Shown: positions 1 to 6,585 of the stretch, piece after piece
Layout: every line of letters starts with the position of its first letter
How positions within the stretch are numbered: the first letter of the stretch is position 1
Notes under the pieces: generated by a model
Told to the model about the DNA's origin: nothing
The model's input: only the letters and a program-made list of their open reading frames with translations
The model's database searches: none
Source of the DNA: a bacterium
GTDB lineage: Bacteria > Krumholzibacteriota > Krumholzibacteria > LZORAL124-64-63
Length of the DNA: 11,665 bases
Direction of reading: 5' to 3'
Assembly: GCA_021767885.1 (NCBI GenBank)
Contig: JAASSM010000017.1
Span: 1-11,665, forward strand
Translations under genes and position numbers: made by a program

Positions 1-788
1 ACGACTACTTCGCCGATCGTCCGTGGCCGGTCCGCCGGCTCATCGGAGGCCAGCGGGCCCGGCTGCAGGCCTGGGACCGGCGCACGGCCCGCCGCGTGGA
101 CCGCTGGATCGCCAACAGCACCGAGGTGCGCCGTCGGCTGCAGCGCCACTACGGCGTGGCCGAGGCGGAGGTGGCGGTGATCGCCCCGCCGGTGGACGTG
201 GCCCGCTTCGCCGCCGGGCCCCCGCCGCCCGCGGGGCTGGAGAGCCGGGCCTACGACCTGGTCCTCTCCGCCCTGGTGCCCTACAAGCGCATCGACCTCG
301 CGGTGGTGGCCGCCGTGCAGGCCGGGCGCCACCTGGTGGTGGCCGGGCGCGGGGGCGAGGCCGAGCGTCTGCGGCGGCTGGCCGCCACCACGGCCGGACC
401 CGGCCGCGTCACGTTCCTGGGTGCCGTGGACGACGCCTCCGTGACCGCCCTCTATGCCCATGCGCGCTGCTTCGTGTTCCCGGGGCTGGAGGACTTCGGC
501 ATCACGCCCATGGAGGCCACGGCGGCCGGGACCCCGGTGGTGGCCTACCGTGCGGGGGGTGCCCTGGACACGGTGCGCGACGGTCTCAACGGCCTCTTCT
601 TCACCCCGCAGAGCACGGAGGCCCTGGCGGCCGCGCTGCAGGACCCACGCCTGGACGGCTCCTGGGACCGGGAGGCCATGCGCAGGCATGCCGCCGGATT
701 CGGGCGGGACCGCTTCGCCCGGCAGATCTCCGCCCATCTGGCCGCCGCGTGGCGGGACCACCATCGGGGGGAGGCGGCCCGTGCCTGA
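1..788 (+). CDS. GT4-family glycosyltransferase, C-terminal part (5' end outside window)
   Basis: The frame is open from the first full codon at position 3 to the TGA at 786-788 (261 visible residues), so the gene begins upstream; a GTG at 96 is only an internal codon. The visible part is the end of the N-terminal Rossmann domain (WDRRTARRVDRWIANS, then APPVDVARF) followed by the UDP-sugar-binding C-terminal domain of GT-B glycosyltransferases. Key motifs are PYKRID at the start of the second domain, FLGAVDD, and the EX7E signature with Glu at visible residues 163 and 171 (EDFGITPME), followed by GTPVVAYRAGGALDTV. Family 4 enzymes move a sugar from a nucleotide-sugar donor onto a lipid-linked acceptor on the cytoplasmic face during polysaccharide assembly. 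The 8-nt overlap with a polyprenyl-phosphate sugar transferase supports a surface polysaccharide operon. The family is sure; donor and acceptor sugars cannot be read from the sequence. Confidence 0.9.
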   Translation, partial: DYFADRPWPVRRLIGGQRARLQAWDRRTARRVDRWIANSTEVRRRLQRHYGVAEAEVAVIAPPVDVARFAAGPPPPAGLESRAYDLVLSALVPYKRIDLAVVAAVQAGRHLVVAGRGGEAERLRRLAATTAGPGRVTFLGAVDDASVTALYAHARCFVFPGLEDFGITPMEATAAGTPVVAYRAGGALDTVRDGLNGLFFTPQSTEALAAALQDPRLDGSWDREAMRRHAAGFGRDRFARQISAHLAAAWRDHHRGEAARA

Positions 789-2253
789 CCGCAAGCGGCC
801 CGGCGATCTGCTCGAACCGTCGGTCTACCTGACCATGGACGCGGTCATGCTCGTGGTCTCCTTCCTGGCCACCTACTGGCTGCGCTTCCACAGCGGACTG
901 ATCCTGGTCCCGCTGGGCATCCCGCCCCTGGGGCCGTACCTCGTGGCCAGTGCCGTGATCGTGGTGGTGTTCCTGGGGATCTTCTACGGGCAGGGCCTCT
1001 ACTCCGAGCGCGGTGGCCGGCGGGTGGAACGGGACTTCGTGGAGCTGTTCCGCGGGGTGGTCCTGGGCAGCCTGCTCGTGCTGGCGCTGGCCTTCTTCCA
1101 GCGCCAGATGACCTACAGCCGCTGGTTCTTCGGCCTGTTCTTCTGGATCGCCTGGCTGTCGCTCTGCCTCGGCCGGGTGCTCGCGCGGCGGCTCCTGGCC
1201 CGCCTGCTCCACCGCGGGCTGCGGCGGACCCGCGTCCTGCTGGTGGGCAACAACCCCATGCGGGGCCGGCTCCTGCGCACCGTGCGCGAGCTGCCGGGCC
1301 TGGGCCTCGAGCCGGTGGGATGGCTGCGTCTGCCCCGGGAGGAGGATGCCGGTCCGGAGTCCGAGCCCGCCGCCGCCCTGCTGGATGCCGACGGCCAGGA
1401 GCATCCGCGCGGGCCGCTGCCGCCCATCCCGTGCCTGGGCGCCGTGGAGGACGTCTCGCGGGTGGTGCGCGAGCATGCGGTCGATCGCGTGGTGCTCACG
1501 CTGCGGTTCGACCAGCTCCCGCTGATCAGCGAGATCGCCGGCGAGGTGGCCGACCGCACCACCGATGTCCAGTGGGTGCCGGATCTCTTCGAGCTGCACA
1601 CCAGCAAGCTGCGGCTTCGCGAGGTGGCGGGGATCCCCTTCGTCTCCGTGCGCGCGGTGGCGCTCAGCGGGGCGGACCGCATCGTCAAGCGCACGTTCGA
1701 CCTGGTGCTCTCGGCCCTGGCGCTGGCGCTGCTGCTGCCGGTGCTCGTGGTCCTGGCCCTGCTGGTCCGGCTCAGCAGTCCCGGTCCGGTGCTCTACCGG
1801 CAGGACCGGGTGGGCCGGGATGGCCGGCAGTTCGCCATGATCAAGTTCCGCACCATGAGGCCGGACGCCGAGGTGGCCTCGGGGCCCGTCTGGACCCGGG
1901 AGGAGGACCCGCGCGTCACCGGCGTGGGCCGCTGGCTGCGGCGCTGGAGCCTGGACGAGCTGCCGCAGCTGTGGAACGTGCTGCGTGGCGACATGTCCCT
2001 GGTGGGGCCACGGCCCGAGCGGCAGGTCTTCGTGGAGCGGTTCCGCCGCCAGATGCCGCGCTACTTCGAACGGCACCGGGTCAAATCGGGTCTGACCGGC
2101 TGGGCGCAGGTCAACGGCCTGCGGGGCAACACCAGCATCGAGGATCGCACCCTCTATGACCTGCACTACGTCGAGAACTGGTCGTTGTGGCTGGATCTGC
2201 GGATCCTGCTGATGACCGTCCACCACGTCCTGCGCGGGGAGAACGCGTACTGA
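781..2253 (+). CDS. Undecaprenyl-phosphate sugar-1-phosphate transferase (WcaJ/WbaP-like initiating transferase)
   Basis: This 490-residue membrane protein should start polysaccharide repeat-unit synthesis by moving a hexose-1-phosphate from a UDP-sugar to undecaprenyl phosphate. I start it at GTG 781 because a purine-rich GGGGGGAGG lies just upstream; the frame extends to 454, but only inside the preceding gene. The order is: four predicted membrane segments within about residues 15-135, a cytoplasmic Rossmann-like (CoA_binding_3) domain from about 150 (VLLVGNN), and the catalytic bacterial sugar transferase domain from about 300 to the end. The catalytic domain shows FDLVLSALAL (membrane helix), RQDRVGRDGRQFAMIKFRTM, the acidic pair D392-E393 in SLDELPQLWN, then SLVGPRPER and SGLTGWAQVNG. 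The Rossmann domain carries an Ala/Glu/Pro-rich stretch at about 184-216, longer than I would expect. It is translationally coupled to the glycosyltransferase before it and lies 1 nt from the UbiA-family gene after it. Whether the sugar is glucose, galactose or an amino sugar is not decidable here. Confidence 0.93.
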   Translation: MPDRKRPGDLLEPSVYLTMDAVMLVVSFLATYWLRFHSGLILVPLGIPPLGPYLVASAVIVVVFLGIFYGQGLYSERGGRRVERDFVELFRGVVLGSLLVLALAFFQRQMTYSRWFFGLFFWIAWLSLCLGRVLARRLLARLLHRGLRRTRVLLVGNNPMRGRLLRTVRELPGLGLEPVGWLRLPREEDAGPESEPAAALLDADGQEHPRGPLPPIPCLGAVEDVSRVVREHAVDRVVLTLRFDQLPLISEIAGEVADRTTDVQWVPDLFELHTSKLRLREVAGIPFVSVRAVALSGADRIVKRTFDLVLSALALALLLPVLVVLALLVRLSSPGPVLYRQDRVGRDGRQFAMIKFRTMRPDAEVASGPVWTREEDPRVTGVGRWLRRWSLDELPQLWNVLRGDMSLVGPRPERQVFVERFRRQMPRYFERHRVKSGLTGWAQVNGLRGNTSIEDRTLYDLHYVENWSLWLDLRILLMTVHHVLRGENAY

Positions 2254-2254
2254 G

Positions 2255-3175
2255 ATGAGCACCCACCGTGCCGTGCTGCCGCCGCCGGCCGTCCTGCTCG
2301 ACAGCCTGCGACCGCGCCAGTGGACCAAGAACCTGATCCTGCTCGCGGGCGTGATCTTCGCCCAGCAGTTCACCGATCCGCCCAGCGTCCTGCGTGCGGT
2401 GGCGGCCTGCGTGGTGTTCTGCCTGGCGTCCGGCGCGGTCTACGTCTTCAACGACATCCGCGACGTGGCACAGGACCGTCTGCACCCGTACAAGAGGACG
2501 CGGCCCATCGCCGCCGGCCGGCTGCCCATCCCCATGGCCTGGCGCGTCTGGATCCTCCTGGTCGTGGTCTGCCTGGTGGCCGCGGCCCTGCTGGGCTGGC
2601 CCTTCCTGCTGGCGACGGCGGGCTTCTTCCTCTGGAATGCCCTGTATTCCATGCTGCTGAAGCGGCTGCCGGTGCTGGACGTGGTGGGCATCGGCGTCAG
2701 CTTCGTGATCCGGGCCCTGGCCGGCGCCCTGGTGCTGCTGCCGCTGCACCCCGGGCTGGAGATCTCGGCCTGGCTGCTGATCTGCCCCTTCTTCCTCTCG
2801 CTGTACCTGGGCTTCTGCAAGCGGCGCAACGAGCTGCTCAAGCTGGCCGCCGACGGCGAACGCGGCACGCGGCCGGTGCTGCTGGCCTACAGCGAGACCA
2901 TGCTCAACTCCATGATCGGCGCGAGCTTCGGCATGTCCCTGGCCGCCTATGCCATGTACACGGTCTGGCCCTCCACCGTCAGCCACTTCGGCACCCGCGA
3001 CCTGGTGTGGACCACGGCGTTCGTGCTCCTCGGCCTGTGGCGCTACACCTACCTGGTGTTCAAGGAGGGGCGTGGCGGCCGCCCCCACGAGATCCTGCTC
3101 AACGACCCGGTCCTGCAGCTGATCGTCCTCGGCTGGATCGGGGTGTTCGTGGCCATCATCGGCCCCGGCCGCTGA
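2255..3175 (+). CDS. UbiA-family prenyltransferase, decaprenyl-phosphate phosphoribosyltransferase-like
   Basis: The 306-residue product is a multi-spanning membrane protein of the UbiA superfamily. The N-terminal RPRQWTKN (residues 19-26) and the first Asp-rich motif N66-D67-x2-D70-x3-D74 (NDIRDVAQD), followed by HPYKRTRPIAAG, resemble the mycobacterial Rv3806c clade. Those enzymes join PRPP to decaprenyl phosphate to give decaprenylphosphoryl-5-phosphoribose, the precursor of arabinofuranose donors. The second motif region has Y131, K136 and D142 (YSMLLKRLPVLD), and the C-terminal RYTYLVFKEG...LLNDPVLQ is also typical of that clade. The start ATG sits one base after the preceding stop, with GGGGAGA about 12 nt upstream, so it is the last gene of the polysaccharide operon. 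The usual epimerase partners (DprE1/DprE2) are not in the window. The superfamily is sure; the phosphoribose specificity is inferred from motif resemblance. Confidence 0.85.
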   Translation: MSTHRAVLPPPAVLLDSLRPRQWTKNLILLAGVIFAQQFTDPPSVLRAVAACVVFCLASGAVYVFNDIRDVAQDRLHPYKRTRPIAAGRLPIPMAWRVWILLVVVCLVAAALLGWPFLLATAGFFLWNALYSMLLKRLPVLDVVGIGVSFVIRALAGALVLLPLHPGLEISAWLLICPFFLSLYLGFCKRRNELLKLAADGERGTRPVLLAYSETMLNSMIGASFGMSLAAYAMYTVWPSTVSHFGTRDLVWTTAFVLLGLWRYTYLVFKEGRGGRPHEILLNDPVLQLIVLGWIGVFVAIIGPGR

Positions 3176-3221
3176 TCCGGTCGGAAGGCGGCGGCATGTG
3201 GCCACCGAAAGGCGAGAGACC

Positions 3222-4142
3222 ATGAGCCCAGTTCACGGCAGTGCGGCCCGGCGGGTGCGGGTCGCGGCACCGGCCAAGGTGAACCTGCACCTGGAGGTGC
3301 TGCGCCAGCGGCACGACGGATACCACGAGATCGAGACCATCCTGCAGGCGGTGGACCTGCAGGATACCGTCCGGGTGACGCTCCGCGAGCGGCGCGACGG
3401 CCGCGCGCCGGAGATCGAGCTGCTGGTCCGCCCCGACGGGGTGATCCCCGACGACGACCGCAACCTCTGCTGGCAGGCCGCGCGCCTGTTCTGCCACCAG
3501 CAGCGCGTCGGCGGACACCTGCAGATCGAGCTGGACAAGGTGATCCCGGCGGGCGCCGGCCTGGGAGGAGGCAGCAGCGACGCCATGGCCACGCTCGTGG
3601 CGTGCGACCGGCTCTTCGGGACCTCCCTGGACCAGGAGGCGCTGGCGGCCATGGGCGCGCAGCTGGGGGCGGACGTGCCCTTCTTTCTGCGCGGTGGAAC
3701 GCAGCTGGCGCGGGGTGTGGGAACGGATCTGACCCCCCTCCCTCACCTGCGGCCCGTGGGGTTCGTGATCCTCAAACCGCGCTTCTCCGTGGATACGGGA
3801 ACCGTCTATGGTGCACTGAAAATGGGATTGACAGTCCGTTCACCGGCGGCTAACCTCCAAGTAATAAAGCCATTATTGGCCAGGTTCCCGTCCCGGCCCT
3901 GGTTCGGTTTCAACCGGCTGGAGGACGTGGTCTTGCCGGCGCATCCGGATCTGAGCCGGGCCCTGTTACAGCTTCGTGAGAACTGTCCCGTCGCGATGCT
4001 GTCAGGCAGCGGGTCGGCCATCTTCGGTGTCACCGGGACGCGGGACCAGGCGGAGGACCTGGCGCGGCCGTTCCGCGATGCGATGGATTTCGTCAGTGCG
4101 GTGGGACCCCTCGATCATGGGGTTCGCATCCTGGAGGGATGA
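3222..4142 (+). CDS. ispE: 4-diphosphocytidyl-2-C-methyl-D-erythritol kinase (IspE)
   Basis: IspE is a cytoplasmic GHMP-family kinase that phosphorylates CDP-methylerythritol at the 2-OH in the MEP pathway for isopentenyl diphosphate. The protein has 306 residues, close to the usual length. Visible motifs are APAKVNLHLEVL with catalytic Lys19, DGYHEIETI, the ATP-binding loop PAGAGLGGGSSDA at 109-121, Asp151 in GADVPFF (the E. coli D141 equivalent), and the third GHMP motif LSGSGSAIFG. ATG 3222 is chosen because AAAGGCGAGAG precedes it; the frame also allows GTG 3198, which has no ribosome binding site. Its stop overlaps an ATG at 4139 (ATGA). The codons around 3811-3880 are much richer in A+T (about 49% GC) than the rest, and a promoter-like element lies there. 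The identity is secure. Confidence 0.97.
   Translation: MSPVHGSAARRVRVAAPAKVNLHLEVLRQRHDGYHEIETILQAVDLQDTVRVTLRERRDGRAPEIELLVRPDGVIPDDDRNLCWQAARLFCHQQRVGGHLQIELDKVIPAGAGLGGGSSDAMATLVACDRLFGTSLDQEALAAMGAQLGADVPFFLRGGTQLARGVGTDLTPLPHLRPVGFVILKPRFSVDTGTVYGALKMGLTVRSPAANLQVIKPLLARFPSRPWFGFNRLEDVVLPAHPDLSRALLQLRENCPVAMLSGSGSAIFGVTGTRDQAEDLARPFRDAMDFVSAVGPLDHGVRILEG
3828..3856 (+). promoter_or_regulatory. Putative sigma70-type promoter inside ispE
   Basis: A perfect TTGACA (3828-3833) is followed after exactly 17 bases by TAACCT (3851-3856), which keeps the T, A and final T of the -10 consensus. It sits in a 70-base stretch of about 49% GC in an otherwise roughly 70% GC region. Transcription from it would cross the end of ispE and read spoVG and tRNA-Gln. 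The weak -10 and the position inside a coding region keep confidence moderate. Confidence 0.4.
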
Positions 4143-4192
4143 GTTGCCGGGTGATCCATGATACGGCGGCTGCAGCCGAAAGCGAGTTTGGC

Positions 4193-4525
4193 GTGAACAT
4201 TACCGAGATCAGGATTACCTTGAGGGACGACAACAAGCTCAAAGGTTTCGCCAGCATCACCCTGGACGACAGCTTCGTCATCCGCGGTCTGAAGATCATC
4301 GAGGGTGCGTCCGGTCCGTTCATCGCCATGCCCAGCCGCAAGCGCAAGGACGGGACGTTCCAGGACATCGCGCACCCCATCAACATGGAGACGCGCGAGT
4401 GGATGGAGGCCCAGATCATCGCCGCCTACAAGCAGGAACTGCAGCGGGCCGAGAGCGGGATGATCGACCGTGGCCATGGCGGCCGTGGCGACGACCCCGG
4501 GTCGGTCATGGAAGAGAGCTACTAG
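4193..4525 (+). CDS. spoVG: SpoVG-family nucleic-acid-binding regulator
   Basis: The product (110 residues from GTG 4193) matches SpoVG, a small DNA- and RNA-binding regulator known from Firmicutes, spirochaetes and many other bacteria. The core reads NITEIRITLRDDNKLKGFAS, then ITLDDSFVIRGLKIIEG, then the family's most conserved stretch, FIAMPSRKRKDGTFQDIAHP-IN, and a C-terminal amphipathic helix. The tail (RGHGGRGDDPGS) is charged and probably disordered. The start is uncertain. GTG 4193 gives the family-typical N-terminus but only a weak GAAAGCGAG upstream. ATG 4139, overlapping the ispE stop, and GTG 4151 would add 18 or 14 residues with no counterpart in the family as I know it; GGAGGG at 4133-4138 would better suit GTG 4151. 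The gene lies between ispE and a tRNA-Gln, as spoVG lies downstream of ispE in B. subtilis. Nothing here implies sporulation. Confidence 0.92.
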   Translation: MNITEIRITLRDDNKLKGFASITLDDSFVIRGLKIIEGASGPFIAMPSRKRKDGTFQDIAHPINMETREWMEAQIIAAYKQELQRAESGMIDRGHGGRGDDPGSVMEESY

Positions 4526-4551
4526 GCCGTTCCGGCGGCCGCCGGGATCGC

Positions 4552-4626
4552 TGGGGCGTCGTCAAGTGGTAAGACACAAGGTTTTGGTCCTTGCATTCGC
4601 AGGTTCGAATCCTGCCGCCCCAGCCA
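4552..4626 (+). tRNA. tRNA-Gln (anticodon TTG), CCA encoded
   Basis: A full cloverleaf can be drawn. The acceptor stem is TGGGGCG (4552-4558) with CGCCCCA (4616-4622). The anticodon arm is CAAGG-TTTTGGT-CCTTG, giving anticodon TTG. The T arm is GCAGG-TTCGAAT-CCTGC (4599-4615). The discriminator is G4623 and CCA 4624-4626 is encoded in the genome. The D arm contains the AAGTGGTAAGAC typical of tRNA-Gln. The gene begins 26 nt after the spoVG stop, with a 14-base perfect palindrome (4532-4545) in the gap, and ends 10 nt before an intrinsic terminator stem. No promoter is visible right in front, so it is probably cut from a spoVG transcript. Confidence 0.97.
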
Positions 4627-4636
4627 TGCGTTCACC

Positions 4637-4662
4637 TGCCCCCGCCGTGGGGCATTTTCCTT
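4637..4662 (+). terminator. Intrinsic terminator after tRNA-Gln
   Basis: TGCCCC (4637-4642) pairs perfectly with GGGGCA (4649-4654) around a six-base loop and is followed at once by the T-rich tract TTTTCCTT. This is the clearest Rho-independent terminator in the window. It would close an ispE-spoVG-tRNA or spoVG-tRNA transcript before prs. A second, T-tract-free hairpin (GCCCGGCC 4663-4670 with GGCCGGGC 4687-4694) follows directly in the prs leader. Confidence 0.75.
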
Positions 4663-4714
4663 GCCCGGCCGGCCCGCACGCCCCGTGGCCGGGCCGGGCC
4701 CACGAGGTGGTCGG

Positions 4715-5653
4715 ATGTACAACGAGCTGGTCCTGATCAGCGGCAACGCCAACCCCGAGATCAGCCGCCGCATCGCCGACTGCCTGGGCGCCGATCTGCG
4801 CCAGGTGGAGGTCTCGCGCTTCTCCGACGGCGAGGTCTCGGTGAAGATCGAGGAGAACATCCGCGGCACCGACTGCTTCCTCATCCAGCCCACCAATCCG
4901 CCCGCCGAGAACATGATCGAGCTGCTCCTGCTGCTCGATGCGGTGCGGCGGGCGTCCTGCCGCCGGGTCACCGCCGTGATCCCGTACTTCGGTTACGCCC
5001 GCCAGGACCGCAAGGACCAGCCGCGCGTGCCCATCGGCGCCAAGCTCATGGCCAACCTGATCACCGCCGCCGGCGCGAACCGGGTCCTGACCATCGACCT
5101 GCACGCCCCGCAGATCCAGGGCTTCTTCGACATCCCCCTCGATCACCTGTACTCGGCGCCGGTGCTGCTGCGCCACTTCCGGGACATCGACCCCGACCGC
5201 ACGGCCGTGGTGGCGCCGGACGTGGGCAGCATCAAGATGGCGCGCAGCTTCGCCAAGCGCCTGCAGGTCAGCCTGGCCATCATCGACAAGCGTCGGCCGC
5301 GGGCCAACGACCTCGAGGTGATGAACTTCATCGGGGACGTGGACGGCAAGGACGTCATCATCTTCGACGACATGGTGGACACCGCCGGCACGCTCTGCAG
5401 CGCGGCCCGGGTCTGCGTGGAGAAGCAGGGGGCCCGGTCGGTCACCGCCTGCTGCACCCATCCGATCCTCTCGGGCCCGGCTCTCGAGCGGATCAACGAC
5501 TCGCCGCTCTCCGAGCTGGCGGTCACCAACACCATCCCGTTCACGCGCCACGACGAGTGCCCCAAGATCAAGGTGCTGGACGTGGCGCCCCTGCTGGCCG
5601 AGGCCATCGACCGCATCCACCTCGAGAAGACCATCAGCGCGCTGTTCAGCTGA
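4715..5653 (+). CDS. prs: Ribose-phosphate pyrophosphokinase (PRPP synthetase)
   Basis: Prs makes PRPP from ribose 5-phosphate and ATP in the cytoplasm, feeding purine, pyrimidine, NAD, His and Trp synthesis. The 312-residue protein is class I in length and motifs: FSDGEVSVKIEENIRGTD near the N-terminus, the ATP-site stretch IPYFGYARQDRK, the metal-binding DLHAPQIQGFFD with D128 and H130 at the E. coli positions, and the PRPP loop FDDMVDTAGTL starting at residue 217. ATG 4715 is preceded by GAGGTGG and matches the family N-terminus (YNELVLISGNANPE); an 18-residue in-frame extension back to 4661 would start inside the terminator's T-tract region and is rejected. The upstream terminator means prs needs either read-through or a promoter that I cannot see. 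Its product would be the donor substrate of the UbiA-family enzyme encoded 1.5 kb upstream if that enzyme is a phosphoribosyltransferase. Confidence 0.97.
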   Translation: MYNELVLISGNANPEISRRIADCLGADLRQVEVSRFSDGEVSVKIEENIRGTDCFLIQPTNPPAENMIELLLLLDAVRRASCRRVTAVIPYFGYARQDRKDQPRVPIGAKLMANLITAAGANRVLTIDLHAPQIQGFFDIPLDHLYSAPVLLRHFRDIDPDRTAVVAPDVGSIKMARSFAKRLQVSLAIIDKRRPRANDLEVMNFIGDVDGKDVIIFDDMVDTAGTLCSAARVCVEKQGARSVTACCTHPILSGPALERINDSPLSELAVTNTIPFTRHDECPKIKVLDVAPLLAEAIDRIHLEKTISALFS

Positions 5654-5663
5654 CCGCGCCGGC

Positions 5664-5705
5664 CGGCGCCCGTCTTGACAGCCCCGGGGCGCCGTGCTTT
5701 CTTTT
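5664..5705 (+). terminator. Probable intrinsic terminator of prs
   Basis: CGGCGCCC (5664-5671) pairs with GGGCGCCG (5687-5694) in an 8-bp stem with a 15-base loop. After three bases comes TTTCTTTT (5698-5705). The stem begins 11 nt after the prs stop. It shares its bases with a promoter-like element, so the two readings compete or coexist. The 15-base loop and the short gap before the T tract make it less canonical than the terminator after the tRNA. Confidence 0.5.
5675..5703 (+). promoter_or_regulatory. Putative rplY promoter inside the prs terminator
   Basis: A perfect TTGACA (5675-5680) lies in the loop of the terminator-like hairpin. Seventeen bases later is TGC-TTTCTT (-10 at 5698-5703, with an extended -10 TG), where the -10 matches only three of six consensus bases. 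A start near 5710 would give rplY a leader of about 135 nt, which contains a 7-bp perfect hairpin (GGACGCC/GGCGTCC, 5764-5780). Confidence 0.35.
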
Positions 5706-5844
5706 GCGGTCCTTTGCGCCAAGCGCGCGGTCGCCCCGGAAACGCGACATGTCCGGGGGGTGCGGACGCCACCGGCGTCCCCGCGGAGGTTCCTTGCCGC
5801 CAGGCGGCGAGCCCGACGGATCGCGCACAACCAGGAGGCAGCCG

Positions 5845-6495
5845 ATGGGCCTGGTCAAGATCAAAGTCAGCAAGCGTCAGACCACCGGGAAGAACGAGAA
5901 CCGCCGCACCCGCGCCGGGGGCAACATCCCGGCCGTGATCTACGGCAACGATCGCGCGGCGACCAACGTCCAGATCGACACCCACGACTTCACCCGCGTG
6001 CTGCAGAAGTCCAGCGGCCGTTCGGTGATCTTCGACGTGGAGCTCGAGGGCGAGTCCGAGAATCCGCTGGCGCTCCTGCGGGAGATCCAGCAGCACCCGG
6101 TGACCGACGAGATCCACCACGTGGACCTGCTGGAGATCCCCCGCGGCAAGCCCGTGGAGGTCGAGGTGTTCGTGGTGCCCACCGGCGAGCCCCAGCCGGT
6201 GAAGTTCAACGAGGGCGAGGTCATCCAGCTGCTCGACAGCGTCACCGTGCGCTGCCTGCCGCGCGAGGTCCCCGAGACCCTCGAGGTGGACATCAGCGAG
6301 CTGGGCATCAACGACTCGCTCTTCGTCAAGGACGTGACCACGCCCGTGGGCGAGATCGTCAACGATCCCGAGCAGCAGCTGCTCGTGGTCAAGGCCGTCT
6401 CCATCTTCGCCGAGGAAGACGAGGAGGGCGCCGGGGAGGCCGAGGGCGAGGCCGCCGGCGAGGCCGACGAGGAGGCCGCCCCCGAGGGCGAGTAG
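5845..6495 (+). CDS. rplY: 50S ribosomal protein L25, general stress protein Ctc type
   Basis: L25/CTC binds 5S rRNA in the central protuberance of the large subunit. The 216-residue protein has the two-domain CTC/TL5 layout: an N-terminal L25 domain to about residue 90 (GNIPAVIYG, then IQQHPVTDEIHHVDLLEI) and a C-terminal beta domain to about 187 (VEVEVFVVPTGEP, then RCLPREVPETLEVDISEL). It ends in about 29 residues made mostly of Glu, Ala and Gly, encoded by irregular GAGGCCG-like repeats. The start is decided by a perfect AGGAGG (5833-5838) six bases before ATG 5845. A weaker in-frame TTG at 5794 with GGAGG upstream would add 17 Pro/Arg-rich residues and is rejected. The prs-ctc-pth order is the same as in B. 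subtilis, where ctc is stress-controlled; whether that holds here is unknown. Confidence 0.96.
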   Translation: MGLVKIKVSKRQTTGKNENRRTRAGGNIPAVIYGNDRAATNVQIDTHDFTRVLQKSSGRSVIFDVELEGESENPLALLREIQQHPVTDEIHHVDLLEIPRGKPVEVEVFVVPTGEPQPVKFNEGEVIQLLDSVTVRCLPREVPETLEVDISELGINDSLFVKDVTTPVGEIVNDPEQQLLVVKAVSIFAEEDEEGAGEAEGEAAGEADEEAAPEGE

Positions 6496-6585
6496 TCCGT
6501 GGGCGGTCCCGTGACCGCGATCCTGCCAGTCCGGCGAGGTGGGGCCGCCACGCTCCACCTCGTCGTCGTTTCCGGGAGGCCGACC

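Noticed and set aside
454..780. Long N-terminal extension of the sugar transferase
   Set aside because: It lies wholly inside the glycosyltransferase in another frame, is Arg/Pro/Trp-rich and is replaced by GTG 781 with its own ribosome site.
601..2373. 590-codon open frame on the - strand
   Set aside because: It is antisense to the sugar transferase, is full of His/Gln/Pro/Arg low-complexity sequence and matches no family; this is a typical shadow frame of GC-rich coding DNA.
6420..6492. GAGGCCG-like repeats as a tandem repeat element
   Set aside because: They are irregular and explained by the Glu/Ala-rich tail of L25.
4591..6495. 634-codon + strand frame that would fuse an unknown N-terminal region to L25
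   Set aside because: The part before 5845 overlaps the tRNA and prs in another frame; AGGAGG before ATG 5845 and the L25 family N-terminus fix the real start.
6499..6585. N-terminal extension of Pth from GTG 6499
   Set aside because: Pth begins at the GLGNPG strand; the extension overlaps two hairpins and lies upstream of the clear GGGAGG site.
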